Assembly: GCA_965116625.1 (NCBI GenBank)
Contig: OZ220717.1
Span: forward strand, 2,108,001-2,172,000
Direction: 5' to 3'
DNA from: VXNE01 sp965116625
Lineage (GTDB): Bacteria; Pseudomonadota; Gammaproteobacteria; Pseudomonadales; Azotimanducaceae
Length of the DNA stretch: 64,000 nt
Notes under the pieces: generated by a model
The model's input: only the letters and a program-made list of their open reading frames with translations
Told to the model about the DNA's origin: nothing
The model's database searches: none
In this document: in pieces, positions 8,617 through 18,436 of the stretch
How the letters are laid out: each line of letters opens with the position of its first letter
Position numbering within the stretch: position 1 is the stretch's first letter
Program-made: the position numbers and the translations under genes

Positions 8617-9507
8617 ATGGCCGCGCGTCCCATTGGTTCTGCCACCATTTCCTTCGGTCTGGTCTCGATCCCCGTCAAGCTCTATTCGACGGTGGACAGC
8701 ACCAGGACGATCCGTTTCAACTACCTGAGCGACGATGGCGAACAGGTGTCGAGAGTCAGGCAGCAGTATATCCGCGCGACTGACGGGGAGGTAGTTCAGC
8801 GCAGCGAACTGATCCAGGGTTTCGAGTTCACCAAGGGTCAGTACGTGACGTTTACCGCCGAGGAACTGAAGGCGCTCCACGTGGAGGCGACGAACGCGAT
8901 CGATATCGCCGAGTTCATCCCGCTGTCCGACGTGGAGCGAATCTACATCGATCACGTGTACTACCTCGGACCCGATACCGGCGCCGCGCGCTCCTATCAC
9001 CTTCTGAAGCAGGCATTGCAGACGACCGGCCGCGCCGCGCTGGCGAATTTCGCCAAGCGGGGCCGCAGCCACCTGGTGCTGGTGCGTCCCATGGGCGATG
9101 GACTGGTGCTGGAACAGCTCAAGTACCAGGAGGAGTTGCGCACGTTCGAGGACGTGCCGCTTGACTCGGTCGAGGTTGCCGAGGGAGAACTCGACCTTGC
9201 CATCCAGATCATCGAGCAACGCACGAACGAGGCGTTCGAGCCGGACAAGTTCGAAGATTCCGTCCGCACGCACATGCTGGATCTGATCCAGCGCAAGGTC
9301 GAGGGCAAGGAAGTTTCGGTTGCGCCGGAAGAACGCCCCGAAACGAAGATCATCGACCTGATGGAGGCGCTGAAGGCATCGGTCAGCGCCGACGGCGATG
9401 CCAAGCCCGCGAAACGCGCCGCGCGTCGAACCGGCGCCGCCGCGGACGGGGCGGATAGCGAAACGAAGACAAGGCGTCGCGCGAAGACCGCGAAGGCGAA
9501 GGCATAG
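8617..9507 (+). CDS. ku: Ku protein, NHEJ end-binding
   Basis: A 296-residue bacterial Ku that binds double-strand DNA ends and recruits LigD. The start ARPIGSATISFGLVSIPVKLY is a hallmark, and the core continues to about residue 250. The C-terminal tail is rich in Lys, Arg and Ala (from about 265), as in Ku proteins that slide or bind DNA through a basic extension. The frame opens with a GTG at 8608, but GGAG at 8604-8607 is correctly spaced for the ATG at 8617, so I use that. It is divergent from ligD, and a MerR-TPR gene follows after 23 bases. Confidence 0.94.
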   Translation: MAARPIGSATISFGLVSIPVKLYSTVDSTRTIRFNYLSDDGEQVSRVRQQYIRATDGEVVQRSELIQGFEFTKGQYVTFTAEELKALHVEATNAIDIAEFIPLSDVERIYIDHVYYLGPDTGAARSYHLLKQALQTTGRAALANFAKRGRSHLVLVRPMGDGLVLEQLKYQEELRTFEDVPLDSVEVAEGELDLAIQIIEQRTNEAFEPDKFEDSVRTHMLDLIQRKVEGKEVSVAPEERPETKIIDLMEALKASVSADGDAKPAKRAARRTGAAADGADSETKTRRRAKTAKAKA

Positions 9508-9530
9508 CACCTGGGCAACAGCCATACCGG

Positions 9531-10388
9531 ATGGCAGCAGTGGACAAAAAAGGGTCGGCGGCCGGATATACCACGGGGGAAGTCGTCGGTTTGATCGGCC
9601 TCACCCACGACCAGGTGCGGCAGTACGTCAAGCGCGGCATCGTCGAACCAAGGCGGGGCGGTCGGCGCGAGTACCGTTTCTCCTTTCAGGACGTCGTGCT
9701 GCTGCGCACCGCGAAGGGGCTTCTGGACGACAAGGTCACGGCGCGAAAGGCGATTTCGGCGCTTACCAAGCTCAAGGGCCGGCTTCCCAAAGCGACGCCG
9801 CTCGCTTCCCTGCGCATATTCGCGGACGGGAAGGACGTGGTCGTGCGCGCCGAGAAGGAACTGTGGGATGCGGAGTCCGGTCAGGGCCACCTGGATTTCG
9901 ACGCACCGGCCGCGGTGGATGTATCGGGCGAAGTGGCGCGCATCGCCGACCGGGAGCCGGGTGATCTTGCGGATCTCGAGGAGTTGGGCAGCCACGAGTG
10001 GTACAACCTGGGGCTGGACTACGAAGACTCCGATGTCCAGAAAGCCAAGGAAGCCTACGCCCGCGCCATAGCCCTCAGCCCGGACAATGCGGATGCGCAT
10101 GTCAACCTGGGCAGGCTGTTCCAGTTGGAGGGCGATCTCAAGCGGGCGAGACGCCACTATCGCCTGGCACTCGAGACCTCCCCCGGACACGAGCTTGCGA
10201 TCTACAACACGGGCACCGTGTTCGATGAACTGGAAGAGCTGTCAACGGCAGCCAGGTACTACCACCGCGCGCCTGGCGTACCCGATGCCCACTACAACCT
10301 CGCGCGGATTTTCGAATTGCAGGGCGACGAGGTTTCCTCGCTTCGCCACCTGCGGATCTACCGCCAACTCCTCGAAGAAAAGACCTGA
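9531..10388 (+). CDS. MerR-type HTH protein with TPR repeats
   Basis: A 285-residue protein joining a MerR-like winged-helix (about residues 12-85; TTGEVVGLIGLTHDQVRQYV then RRGGRREYRFSFQDVVLLR) to a TPR region (about 150-282) whose units include HEWYNLGLDYED, ADAHVNLGRLFQLEGD and DAHYNLARIFELQGD. It lacks the usual effector-binding C-terminus of MerR regulators, so the TPR part probably mediates protein contacts. Its position 23 bases after ku suggests one transcript and a role in or control of NHEJ. That role is inferred from position alone. Confidence 0.8.
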   Translation: MAAVDKKGSAAGYTTGEVVGLIGLTHDQVRQYVKRGIVEPRRGGRREYRFSFQDVVLLRTAKGLLDDKVTARKAISALTKLKGRLPKATPLASLRIFADGKDVVVRAEKELWDAESGQGHLDFDAPAAVDVSGEVARIADREPGDLADLEELGSHEWYNLGLDYEDSDVQKAKEAYARAIALSPDNADAHVNLGRLFQLEGDLKRARRHYRLALETSPGHELAIYNTGTVFDELEELSTAARYYHRAPGVPDAHYNLARIFELQGDEVSSLRHLRIYRQLLEEKT

Positions 10389-10399
10389 CGCCTGTCAGA

Positions 10400-10415
10400 C
10401 GTCGGAAAGCCGACG
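10400..10415. terminator. Weak hairpin between convergent genes
   Basis: CGTCGG-AAAG-CCGACG forms a six-pair stem with a four-base loop in the gap between the convergent MerR-TPR and phosphoesterase genes. It lacks a clear T run on either strand, so terminator function is only suggested. Confidence 0.3.
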
Positions 10416-10435
10416 ATTGCGGCGGAAATTGCCGC

Positions 10436-11185
10436 TCAGAAATATCCTTCGCGCGCGTACCTCGTCCACGGTTCCCGCTCGCCGACACCGTAGCCTCGCA
10501 GCAATCCCTGCCTCAGCCAATCGCGAAAGTCGGGGTGGGCGTCGAGTGTGGTGACCCGGTCGAGGGCGTCCAGCCATGGGTTCGGATCGAATTCGACCTG
10601 GCGGTGGTGGAACACCCCGTCCTCGAAGACGCCGTAGCAGGCCAAGAGCTTGCCGCAGCGATTCTGCCCAACGCTGCCGGGATTGATGAATTCCTGTCCC
10701 TCGAGCGTGCGCCTGAACTGGACGTGTGAATGGCCGAATAGCACGTACGGACAGTCACTGCCGTTCGCCAATTGAACCAGAGCCTGGTTCGGCGAGTCCG
10801 GCAGGGCACGGCGAAGCGCTCCCTGCAGGGCTCCGTGCCGCAGGCACATCCTGATTCCGTCCACCTCGTGATCCCCGCCCGGCTGCATGTTGCGCAGGTA
10901 CTCGTAGCCGGCGGGATCGAACACGTCGAAGATCCATTCGTACACCGCCCGCCAGTGTCCTGGCAGGTCGGCGACCCGTTCGGGCGCCAGCATCTCCGCA
11001 TCGTGGTTGCCCATGATGGAAATGCCTGACAATCCCCGCAGCAGCGCCATGGTCTCGTTTGGCTGCGGACCCGGCATGACGGAGTCGCCCAGGAATACCG
11101 TCGTGTCGGCGTCGTGCTCCCGTTCGAGCACAGCGGACAGCGCCTCGGCGTTCCCGTGGACATCGGAGATGACCAGTATTTTCAT
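10436..11185 (-). CDS. Calcineurin-like metallophosphoesterase
   Basis: A 249-residue cytoplasmic metallophosphoesterase with all family motifs in order: ISDVHGN (6-12), FLGDSV (31-36), IMGNHD (57-62), and the metal-ligand GHSHVQF near residue 168. Size and motif spacing fit the small YfcE/MJ0936-like branch, whose members hydrolyse phosphodiesters or phosphomonoesters; the physiological substrate is unknown. It stands alone, convergent with the MerR-TPR gene and divergent from a TonB receptor. Confidence 0.85.
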   Translation of the reverse strand: MKILVISDVHGNAEALSAVLEREHDADTTVFLGDSVMPGPQPNETMALLRGLSGISIMGNHDAEMLAPERVADLPGHWRAVYEWIFDVFDPAGYEYLRNMQPGGDHEVDGIRMCLRHGALQGALRRALPDSPNQALVQLANGSDCPYVLFGHSHVQFRRTLEGQEFINPGSVGQNRCGKLLACYGVFEDGVFHHRQVEFDPNPWLDALDRVTTLDAHPDFRDWLRQGLLRGYGVGEREPWTRYAREGYF

Positions 11186-11321
11186 GCGTGTCGCTTGACG
11201 ACGGATAGAAACCGCATTGGTCCCGGCTACATTTCGCTCAACCTATTACACTTCGCATTGTAGGAGATTCGGGATCGAATTGGCGTCCTGCGCCAACCGA
11301 TTCCGTCTCGCTGCAGGAGTA

Positions 11322-14171
11322 ATGAAGGTGAATTCCATGAACTGGACAATCAGCAGAGTTTCATGGCCCGCAAGGGCGATGGCGCCGAATGTCGGCGGAT
11401 TCCTCATCATGGCATCGTGCCTGTTGACTCCCGGGCCGCAGTCGGCGTTGGCGCAGGAGGGCGAGCCCGCGATCGAGGAGATAGTTGTTACCGGCTCGCG
11501 GATACCGCGGGCGGACCTGGACGGAGTGGCGCCGGTGGCGACGTACTCCGCGGAAGATATCGATCGCTCCGGCGCGACTTCGATCGGTCAGTTGTTGCGG
11601 GAGATACCGTCTGTTGCCGGGGGCGCCCAGACCACGCAGATCAACAACGGCGGTGGCGGGGTCATGCAGATTTCGCTGCGCGGCATAGGCGCGGTGCGAA
11701 CCCTGGTCCTGCTCAACGGCCGGCGGGTCGTGGCCAGTGTGGACGAGGGCGCCAACGGCCTGGCGGTCGATCTCAACACGATACCCACGTCGGTCATCGA
11801 GAGGGTCGAGGTCCTGAAGGACGGCGCGTCGGCGGTCTATGGCTCGGATGCCGTTGCAGGCGTCGTCAACATCATCACCCGAAAGCAGTTCGAAGGGTTC
11901 GAGTTGAGCGCATACGCCGGGGACTCGACCCGAGGCGGCGGCGCCCGGCAGCAGGTCGACCTAACCATCGGAGGTCCCGGGAACTCGGTTTTCATAGCTT
12001 CCTTCACCGACGAGGAGGAAATCGAGGTCACCGGTCGCGAGTGGGCCCAGACGCCCCTCTTCTATGCCGCTGGCGAGATCATTTTTCTCGGCAGTTCGGC
12101 CCCGCCCTGGGGACGCTACAGGGGATTTGGCGAGGAGGCGGCCGGCCGCGACTGCAACGGTGACGGCACTCTCGGCGGAAACTGCGACCTGACGCTCGGA
12201 CCGGAGTACGGAGACTTCCGCAGGTTCGACTACTTCGGGGGCGACTCCTACAACTACGCGCCGTCCAACTACCAGCGGCAACCGAATTCACGGGCGTCAT
12301 TTTCCTTTTTCGGCGAAAGCGAGCTGGACGAATTGCCGGTGGGTCCACTTGGAGACCTCTCCGGCTATCTCGAAGCGACATACATCATGCGTTCGTCCGA
12401 AGCGAAGCTGGCGGAAGTCCCGCTTGCGCCGCTCGCGTTCTTCGGCCATCCCGCGCCGTATTCCAAAGACAACTTCTACAATCCGTTTGGTGTCGACATT
12501 CCTGACTGGCGGCGGCGGATGGTCGAGGGAGGATCGCGCATGGAGCCCAACGAAGAGGACACCAGGAGGCTCCTGATCGGTCTACGCGGCGAGTGGTTCG
12601 AGGGCCTGCTCGCCGGCTGGTCATGGGAAGGTCACGCCTCCTATGGTGAGTCGAAACGCGCGTCCCAATTCGGGCACATTTACGATCTTGAGCGTGTCGC
12701 CAACGCGGTGGGCCCAACGATCGGCGATTCACCGGGCAACTTGCGGTGCGCCAACGACACTGGAAACTGCGTGCCTTTGAATACTTTCGGACAAGACAGC
12801 GTCACGCAGGAAATGCTCGACTACCTGACCTTCACGACCGACGAGACCTTCGGCATGGACCAGCGGATGCTGGCCGTTTCGTTGACGACGCCGGCGTTGT
12901 TCCAGGTGCCCGCGGGTGCGGTCGGTGCCGCCTTCGGGCTCGAGTACCGGGACGAGTTCGCATTCGACATGCCAGACCCCAGGGTCGCCGCATTGGGAGA
13001 TGCGGCGACCGGAACGCCGCGTCAGCCCACATCGGGCGGTTATGACGTCACCGAAGCGTACCTGGAAATCGTGCTGCCATTGCTGGTAGACCAACCCTTG
13101 GCGGAGCTTGTCGAGGTCGAGGCGGCAGTGCGGTATTCGGACTACAGCGCCTTCGGCGCGACGACCAACCCCAAGATCGGCTTGCGGTGGCGGGTGGGCG
13201 GCGATGTCGTGGTGCGCGGCAGCTTCTCCACCGCGTTCCGAGCTCCGAATGTCGGCGAACTGTTCGGCGGCGCGGGATCCTCCTTCCCGTCGCTGTCGGA
13301 TCCCTGCTCCGGAGGCCGTGCAGGCGGTAACGTGTGCATGGACCCGCGCGTTCCCGACCAGGGTTTCGAGATCATCAGCACGCAGATCCGGACTCGCGTG
13401 GGCGGCAACCCGGACCTCACGCCGGAGGAGGCGGACATCTTCACCGTAGGCATGGTATGGACGCCTGAAACCATGCTCGCGGGGTTGTCCCTCGCGCTCG
13501 ACTACTACGATTACGAACTCGTCGATGCGATAGGAGGCCTGGGCGCGGACTTCATCCTCAATGCCTGTGCGATGCGGGGCGAACTGTGCGACAGGATCGA
13601 ACGCTTCCCGGACGGCAACGTGCGCCAACTGGACAATCGGACCGCGAACGCGGCGGGGCTGGATTCGACCGGCATAGACTTGGCACTCGCGTACCAGGGT
13701 CTCCCGCTGCCGGTGGGCGAGCTGGACTTTCGGCTTGACCTTACGCGCATACTCGCGCATGACGTCATTCAGCCGGATGGAACCGTGATCGAGCACGCGC
13801 GGTGGTTCCGGGATGACCAGGACGGGCATTTCGGCGAGTGGAAATACTCGCTGGGTCTGGCCTATGTCTTCAATGACAACATCGACATCTCCTGGGACAT
13901 GCGGTTCATTGACGACGTGATGGAAGAGTACGAGGACCAGTTCACCGGAGACATCCTGGAGCGGACGCTGGAAGGCGCCGTCTACCACGACCTGCAGGCG
14001 AACTGGCGGTTCGACGCATGGCGGGGCAGGTCGATGCTGACCGTCGGTGTCGACAATGTGCTCGACGACGACCCGTCCTTCTCGCTGGACGGCTTCAACG
14101 ACAATACCGACGTGCGGACCTTCGATACCGTGGGACGTTTCGTGTATGGGAGGGTGCGCTTCCAGATGTAG
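11322..14171 (+). CDS. TonB-dependent outer-membrane receptor
   Basis: An outer-membrane active-transport receptor of about 949 residues. A signal peptide ends near SALAQEG. A TonB-box-like segment (EEIVVTGSRIPR) precedes the plug domain, which has LRGIGAVRTLVLLNGRRVV and VEVLKDGASAVYGSDAVAGV. A long beta-barrel follows and ends in VRFQM. The frame is open from 11217, but a signal peptide begins only at the ATG at 11322 or 11337. The AGGAG at 11315-11319 is badly spaced for the first, so the exact start is uncertain. The ligand is unknown. It is similar in size and plug sequence to the convergent receptor at 14418-17273, so the two are probably related copies. Confidence 0.9.
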   Translation: MKVNSMNWTISRVSWPARAMAPNVGGFLIMASCLLTPGPQSALAQEGEPAIEEIVVTGSRIPRADLDGVAPVATYSAEDIDRSGATSIGQLLREIPSVAGGAQTTQINNGGGGVMQISLRGIGAVRTLVLLNGRRVVASVDEGANGLAVDLNTIPTSVIERVEVLKDGASAVYGSDAVAGVVNIITRKQFEGFELSAYAGDSTRGGGARQQVDLTIGGPGNSVFIASFTDEEEIEVTGREWAQTPLFYAAGEIIFLGSSAPPWGRYRGFGEEAAGRDCNGDGTLGGNCDLTLGPEYGDFRRFDYFGGDSYNYAPSNYQRQPNSRASFSFFGESELDELPVGPLGDLSGYLEATYIMRSSEAKLAEVPLAPLAFFGHPAPYSKDNFYNPFGVDIPDWRRRMVEGGSRMEPNEEDTRRLLIGLRGEWFEGLLAGWSWEGHASYGESKRASQFGHIYDLERVANAVGPTIGDSPGNLRCANDTGNCVPLNTFGQDSVTQEMLDYLTFTTDETFGMDQRMLAVSLTTPALFQVPAGAVGAAFGLEYRDEFAFDMPDPRVAALGDAATGTPRQPTSGGYDVTEAYLEIVLPLLVDQPLAELVEVEAAVRYSDYSAFGATTNPKIGLRWRVGGDVVVRGSFSTAFRAPNVGELFGGAGSSFPSLSDPCSGGRAGGNVCMDPRVPDQGFEIISTQIRTRVGGNPDLTPEEADIFTVGMVWTPETMLAGLSLALDYYDYELVDAIGGLGADFILNACAMRGELCDRIERFPDGNVRQLDNRTANAAGLDSTGIDLALAYQGLPLPVGELDFRLDLTRILAHDVIQPDGTVIEHARWFRDDQDGHFGEWKYSLGLAYVFNDNIDISWDMRFIDDVMEEYEDQFTGDILERTLEGAVYHDLQANWRFDAWRGRSMLTVGVDNVLDDDPSFSLDGFNDNTDVRTFDTVGRFVYGRVRFQM

Positions 14172-14367
14172 CCCGCGCGAAGCGCCGGCCATCGGTGCAC
14201 GCACAATCCATGGAGGACAGAGCATCCTTGTTGGGCGACAAGGTTCCGAAGCGCAGTGCGACCTACGTACTTGGCAGGCTCGAGGAAGGAATCTGACGCC
14301 AACCCGACGCTGGGGTGTCAGGAGTGTCCGGGCGTCACTTTGCCCCGTCTGACCCCATACCGGTGAT

Positions 14368-14397
14368 GCAACGCCACCGCTGGCGCGGTGGCGTTGC
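14368..14397. terminator. Bidirectional terminator between two TonB receptors
   Basis: A 13-pair perfect stem, GCAACGCCACCGC with its complement, around the loop TGGC. It lies between the 3' ends of the convergent receptor genes. Only a short GTTCT follows on the plus strand, so efficiency is uncertain, but stem strength and position fit a shared terminator. Confidence 0.7.
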
Positions 14398-14417
14398 GTT
14401 CTAACCCCCTGGGACTC

Positions 14418-17273
14418 CTAGTTGAAGTAGACCTTCACCCGGGCGTACCAGAAGCGGCTGGACCACGACCGGTAGTCGGGGTCGAAGTCGTTGGCGAACG
14501 ACTCGGGGAAGAACGGCGGGTCCTGGTCGAACAGGTTGTCGACCCCCGCGGCGACCGTCACGCTGTGCGTATTCCGCTCCCACAGGTAGGAAGCGACGAT
14601 GTCGTTGTAGAGCGTCGCGTCCAGTATGCGCACCTCGTCACCCGGGTCGTAGATGCCGTCTGCGTTGTAGCTCGGCGAAGAGTTCGCGACGCCATTGCCT
14701 TCGGCGATGTACTGCAAGGACCAGCGTGCGGACCACGGGCCGTGGACCCAGCCGACATGCGCCGTCGAGCGCAGATCGACATTGTTGTTGCGCGAACTCC
14801 CGAACACGTATCCGAGGTCCTGGAAGCGCGTGCCGAGGGCGTCCGTGCTCTCCCACTCGTCGTAGCGGGTCATGTCCCAGGCAAAGTCGAAGATTCCCCA
14901 ATCGCTATCGACACCGGTCAAGGAGAGGGCCAGGTCGATTCCGGATACCGTCAGCGCGCCCACGTTCGCGCTGAGGTTGCGGAGGTCCGAAACGAAACCG
15001 CCGACGCCCCGGTCCACGTGCTCGCAGTACTGTGGAGTATCGCTATAGCACTGTTCCAGTATGTTCTGGGAGCCGATGCTGGCGATGGTGTTGCTGATCT
15101 CGATGTCGAACCAGTCGATCTCGGCCTGGAATCCTTCCAGCCAGCCCGGCTGGTAGACGAGACCGACGCTGAAGTTCTCGGACTCTTCCGGCTGCAGCTC
15201 CGGATTGCCGCCAACCGTGATGCGGATCTGCGAGTTGGGCTGAACGAACCCGTCCGGAACGCCGTGGGCTTGGCAATTCGCATTGGTTTGCATATTGCCG
15301 CTGCCCGTGAAATTGGGCGAGTTGACGGCGCAGGGATCCTGCAGTTCCGGAAAGCTGTCGGATTGGCCGAAGAACAGCTCCGGGATCGATGGCGCCCGGA
15401 AGCCGTCCGACACCGTCACGCGAAGGAGGAAGTCGTTGTGCGGACGCCACATGACGTTGTACTTGCCGTTGGTGGTTCGGCCGAACGTCGAGTAATCGGA
15501 GTGGCGCACGGCCACGTTGATGTCCAGGGACTCGGCGAGCGGCGCCCCGGACAGGAGCGGGATGCCGATCTCGGCGAAGAACTCCGCGACGTCGTAGCTG
15601 CCGTTAGTCGGCTGCGAGGCGTTGCCGGAAGTCGCGCCGGTGACGATCAGGGCGTCGGGAGAAGTGAAGCCGGATTCCTCGCGGACCTCGTATCCGAACG
15701 CCATCCCAACCGGTCCGGCGGGCAGGTCGAACACCGTGCCCGTGACCTGGGCATTCAGGTTCTTCATATCGTTGCCGCCGTTGTCGTGGGCCGTGAAGGT
15801 GATGTAGTTCAGCATCGCTTCGGTGATGGACCCGGAACCGCTCCAGCGGCCATCGCCCTCGTAGTTCGCATCCGTGCCCTGGCCGCCGAAGATGTTCAGC
15901 GGCACGCAGTCCCCGGTGCAGCCCGAGGCCGGACCCAGGGCCTTGCGGATGGCTTCGGTATTGAGCAGTCCTTCGGTCGTGGAGGACGCCTTGTTCTGCG
16001 CCCATGACCAGTAGAGTTCCCAGTTCCATCTGTCACCCAGTCCGCCCTCGAAGCCGAAACCGCCCCGGAAGGTCTCGATGTCCTGCAGGAAGTTGCGGCC
16101 GCCGGCTTCCACCATGCGCCGTCCGAACCAGCCGTAGGCAACGTCTTCGCTGAGTTCGCTGCAATCGGCACCCAGGTTGTTGGTGCCGGAGAAGCCGCAG
16201 AACGTGATCCCGAACGGATTGTGGATGTTGGTCGCGTCGATGCCTTCGTCGGCGCTGAAACCCCAGAACAGAGGCGTCGGCGCCAGCAGTTGGTCCGAGA
16301 GCCTGTTCTGGTACAGCGCGTCGAACAGGAACGAGATGTTGTCCGTTAGCGCGTAGGACCCGTTAAGGAAGATGTTGCGCCGCTCGTTCGGCGTCTGGAT
16401 GTAGTTGTCAGGGTTGTAGTTGAACCGGTCTTCGGGGCTCGTCCACTCGCGAAAATGACTGGGATCCGTCCCTGCCTCGCCTTCGCGTAGCGTGAAGTTG
16501 CCAAAGCCGCCGACCACGCCAGCGTAGCCGAATCTGCCCTGGGGCGTACCGGCACTGCCACCGTCGTCCGGCCTCTTGGCCGTCTGTTGCCGGTCTGCGT
16601 TCGACAGGGCGTCGATGGCGGTGAGACTGGCACCTATCGTGAGCCGGGTCCGGTCCGTCGTAACGCCTCCGAGGACGCTCCATGTCTGCTCGTCGCCGCC
16701 GCCGCTCTCGGCAAAGCCGCCGGTCTGGTGGGAGAATTCGATACCCTCGACGTTCTTGCGCAGGATGATGTTGACCACGCCGGCGATGGCGTCCGAGCCG
16801 TACACTGCGGAGGCGCCGTCCTTCAGCACTTCGATGCGCTCGATGGCAGCCATGGGAATGGTGTTCAGGTCGATGGACGAGTTGGCGCCTTCGCCCGAAG
16901 CGACCCACCGCTTGCCGTTGACAAGCACCAGCGTGCGGGCGGAGCCCAGCGCGCGCAGTTCGACCCGAATCGATCCGTCGCCGCCGTTGTTGTAGGTCCG
17001 GTTAACGCCGGAGCCCTGCACGGGCAGCCGCTGAATCAGGTCGCCGATGGACAAGAGCCCTGAGGCTTCGATATCGTCGCGAGTGACGACAGTGAGCGGT
17101 TGCGGTCCGTCCGTCGGCGAGTATGCGATGCGCGAGCCCGTGACGACCACGGTTTCAAGCGCGGGGTCGTCGGCGATCTCAGTCACGTCTTCAGCGGCGG
17201 AAACGGGTGCTGTGACTAGCAGCACGGTGCCGCACAGTAGTGCACCGAAAATCGATGCGAATGTCTGATTCAT
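14418..17273 (-). CDS. TonB-dependent outer-membrane receptor
   Basis: A 951-residue receptor with signal peptide MNQTFASIFGALLCGTVLLV ending near VSAAED. A TonB-box region (ETVVVTGSRIAY) is followed by a plug with LRALGSARTLVLVNGKRWV and VEVLKDGASAVYGSDAIAGV, then a beta-barrel ending in ARVKVYFN. The frame runs on to 17498, but the ATG at 17271-17273 has AGGAG eight to nine bases upstream and begins the signal peptide, so the extension is not coding. It is a close relative of the convergent receptor. Its promoter faces the dehydratase gene across a 176-bp gap. Confidence 0.92.
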   Translation of the reverse strand: MNQTFASIFGALLCGTVLLVTAPVSAAEDVTEIADDPALETVVVTGSRIAYSPTDGPQPLTVVTRDDIEASGLLSIGDLIQRLPVQGSGVNRTYNNGGDGSIRVELRALGSARTLVLVNGKRWVASGEGANSSIDLNTIPMAAIERIEVLKDGASAVYGSDAIAGVVNIILRKNVEGIEFSHQTGGFAESGGGDEQTWSVLGGVTTDRTRLTIGASLTAIDALSNADRQQTAKRPDDGGSAGTPQGRFGYAGVVGGFGNFTLREGEAGTDPSHFREWTSPEDRFNYNPDNYIQTPNERRNIFLNGSYALTDNISFLFDALYQNRLSDQLLAPTPLFWGFSADEGIDATNIHNPFGITFCGFSGTNNLGADCSELSEDVAYGWFGRRMVEAGGRNFLQDIETFRGGFGFEGGLGDRWNWELYWSWAQNKASSTTEGLLNTEAIRKALGPASGCTGDCVPLNIFGGQGTDANYEGDGRWSGSGSITEAMLNYITFTAHDNGGNDMKNLNAQVTGTVFDLPAGPVGMAFGYEVREESGFTSPDALIVTGATSGNASQPTNGSYDVAEFFAEIGIPLLSGAPLAESLDINVAVRHSDYSTFGRTTNGKYNVMWRPHNDFLLRVTVSDGFRAPSIPELFFGQSDSFPELQDPCAVNSPNFTGSGNMQTNANCQAHGVPDGFVQPNSQIRITVGGNPELQPEESENFSVGLVYQPGWLEGFQAEIDWFDIEISNTIASIGSQNILEQCYSDTPQYCEHVDRGVGGFVSDLRNLSANVGALTVSGIDLALSLTGVDSDWGIFDFAWDMTRYDEWESTDALGTRFQDLGYVFGSSRNNNVDLRSTAHVGWVHGPWSARWSLQYIAEGNGVANSSPSYNADGIYDPGDEVRILDATLYNDIVASYLWERNTHSVTVAAGVDNLFDQDPPFFPESFANDFDPDYRSWSSRFWYARVKVYFN

Positions 17274-17449
17274 GCCATTAACTCCTGTTCTTCGGCGGGG
17301 AGGACCGCACCAAAGATCCGGTCGCTGCAACCTCGATAGAGTGGCGGAGTCCTCGCCCGGAAACCCTCGCATGGTGCCACGAGAGGCATAGCGAAAAAGT
17401 CCCCAAAATGGGGCAAAAAGGCTAACCTCGCGACCGGATCGAGCAGTTT

Positions 17450-18430
17450 TTGACGGGCATGGGGAACGAGGAACGCGAGCGGCTTGCAGACCTTCCATCC
17501 ATGCGCGATGTGCTTGCTGCTGCGGCCCGTATTCGACGCCACGCTGCCCGCACGCCGGTACTCACATCCTCGTCGCTGGACGCGATGTTCGGGGCGCGTC
17601 TTTTCTTCAAGTGCGAGAACTTCCAGAGGGCCGGGGCGTTCAAGTTCCGCGGCGCCTGCAACGCCGTACTGTCCCTGTCGGAGGGCGATGCGCGGCGGGG
17701 TGTCGCGACGCATTCGTCAGGCAATCACGGGGCTGCGCTGGCACTTGCGGCGAGGTTGCGCGGTATTCCCTGCCGGGTGGTGATGCCGCGCAATGCGCCG
17801 GACGTAAAGAAGGCTGCGGTCTTGGGCTATGGCGCGGATATCGACTTCTGCGCACCGACGCTCGCTGCGCGGGAAAAGATGCTCGAGGGCGTTGTCGCCC
17901 GAACGAATGCCACAGTCGTTCACCCCTATGACGACTCGCGCGTCATTGCGGGACAGGGGACCGTCGCGCTGGAACTCATCGACGACGTGCCTGACCTCGA
18001 CCTGGTCCTGACGCCCATCGGCGGCGGGGGACTCACCGCCGGTGTGGCACTGGCGGTGAAGTCGCGTTGTCCCCGGACCATCATCGTCGCGGTCGAACCG
18101 GAGGGCGCGGACGATGCGTGCCGCTCGTTTCGTTCCGGGGAACGATTGCCATCGGTCGCGCCGAGGACCATTGCCGATGGCTTGCTGACATCGGTTGGTG
18201 TGAGAAACTTCGCGCTCATCCGGCGTTGCGTCGACGACATAGTGACTGTCGGCGACCCGGCGATAATTCGCGCAATGCGCCTCGTTTGGGAAAGGATGAA
18301 AATCGTGGTGGAGCCGTCGGCCGCAGTGCCTCTCGCTGCCCTTGCTGAGAATCGTATCGACGTGCGCGGGATGCGTGTTGGCATGGTCCTTTCCGGGGGC
18401 AACGTCGACCTGGACCGGTTGCCCTGGTAG
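17450..18430 (+). CDS. PLP-dependent threonine/serine dehydratase family enzyme
   Basis: A 326-residue fold-type II PLP enzyme. The Schiff-base Lys65 lies in AFKFRGA, the phosphate/substrate loop is SSGNHG (89-94), and the glycine-rich loop is IGGGGL. It has no C-terminal ACT regulatory domain, so it is closer to catabolic dehydratases, serine racemases or hydroxyaspartate ammonia-lyases than to biosynthetic IlvA. The reaction expected is alpha,beta-elimination from a hydroxy amino acid to a 2-oxo acid plus ammonia, or racemisation. It is followed after six bases by an MFS carrier in the same direction, suggesting uptake and breakdown of a small amino acid or derivative. Confidence 0.85.
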   Translation: MTGMGNEERERLADLPSMRDVLAAAARIRRHAARTPVLTSSSLDAMFGARLFFKCENFQRAGAFKFRGACNAVLSLSEGDARRGVATHSSGNHGAALALAARLRGIPCRVVMPRNAPDVKKAAVLGYGADIDFCAPTLAAREKMLEGVVARTNATVVHPYDDSRVIAGQGTVALELIDDVPDLDLVLTPIGGGGLTAGVALAVKSRCPRTIIVAVEPEGADDACRSFRSGERLPSVAPRTIADGLLTSVGVRNFALIRRCVDDIVTVGDPAIIRAMRLVWERMKIVVEPSAAVPLAALAENRIDVRGMRVGMVLSGGNVDLDRLPW

Positions 18431-18436
18431 TCGATC

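Noticed and set aside
14211..14296. 28-codon ORF (MEDRASLLGDKV...) after the first TonB receptor
   Set aside because: Although a GGAG-like sequence and ATG occur, it has no recognisable pattern and lies in a terminator region; too short to support.
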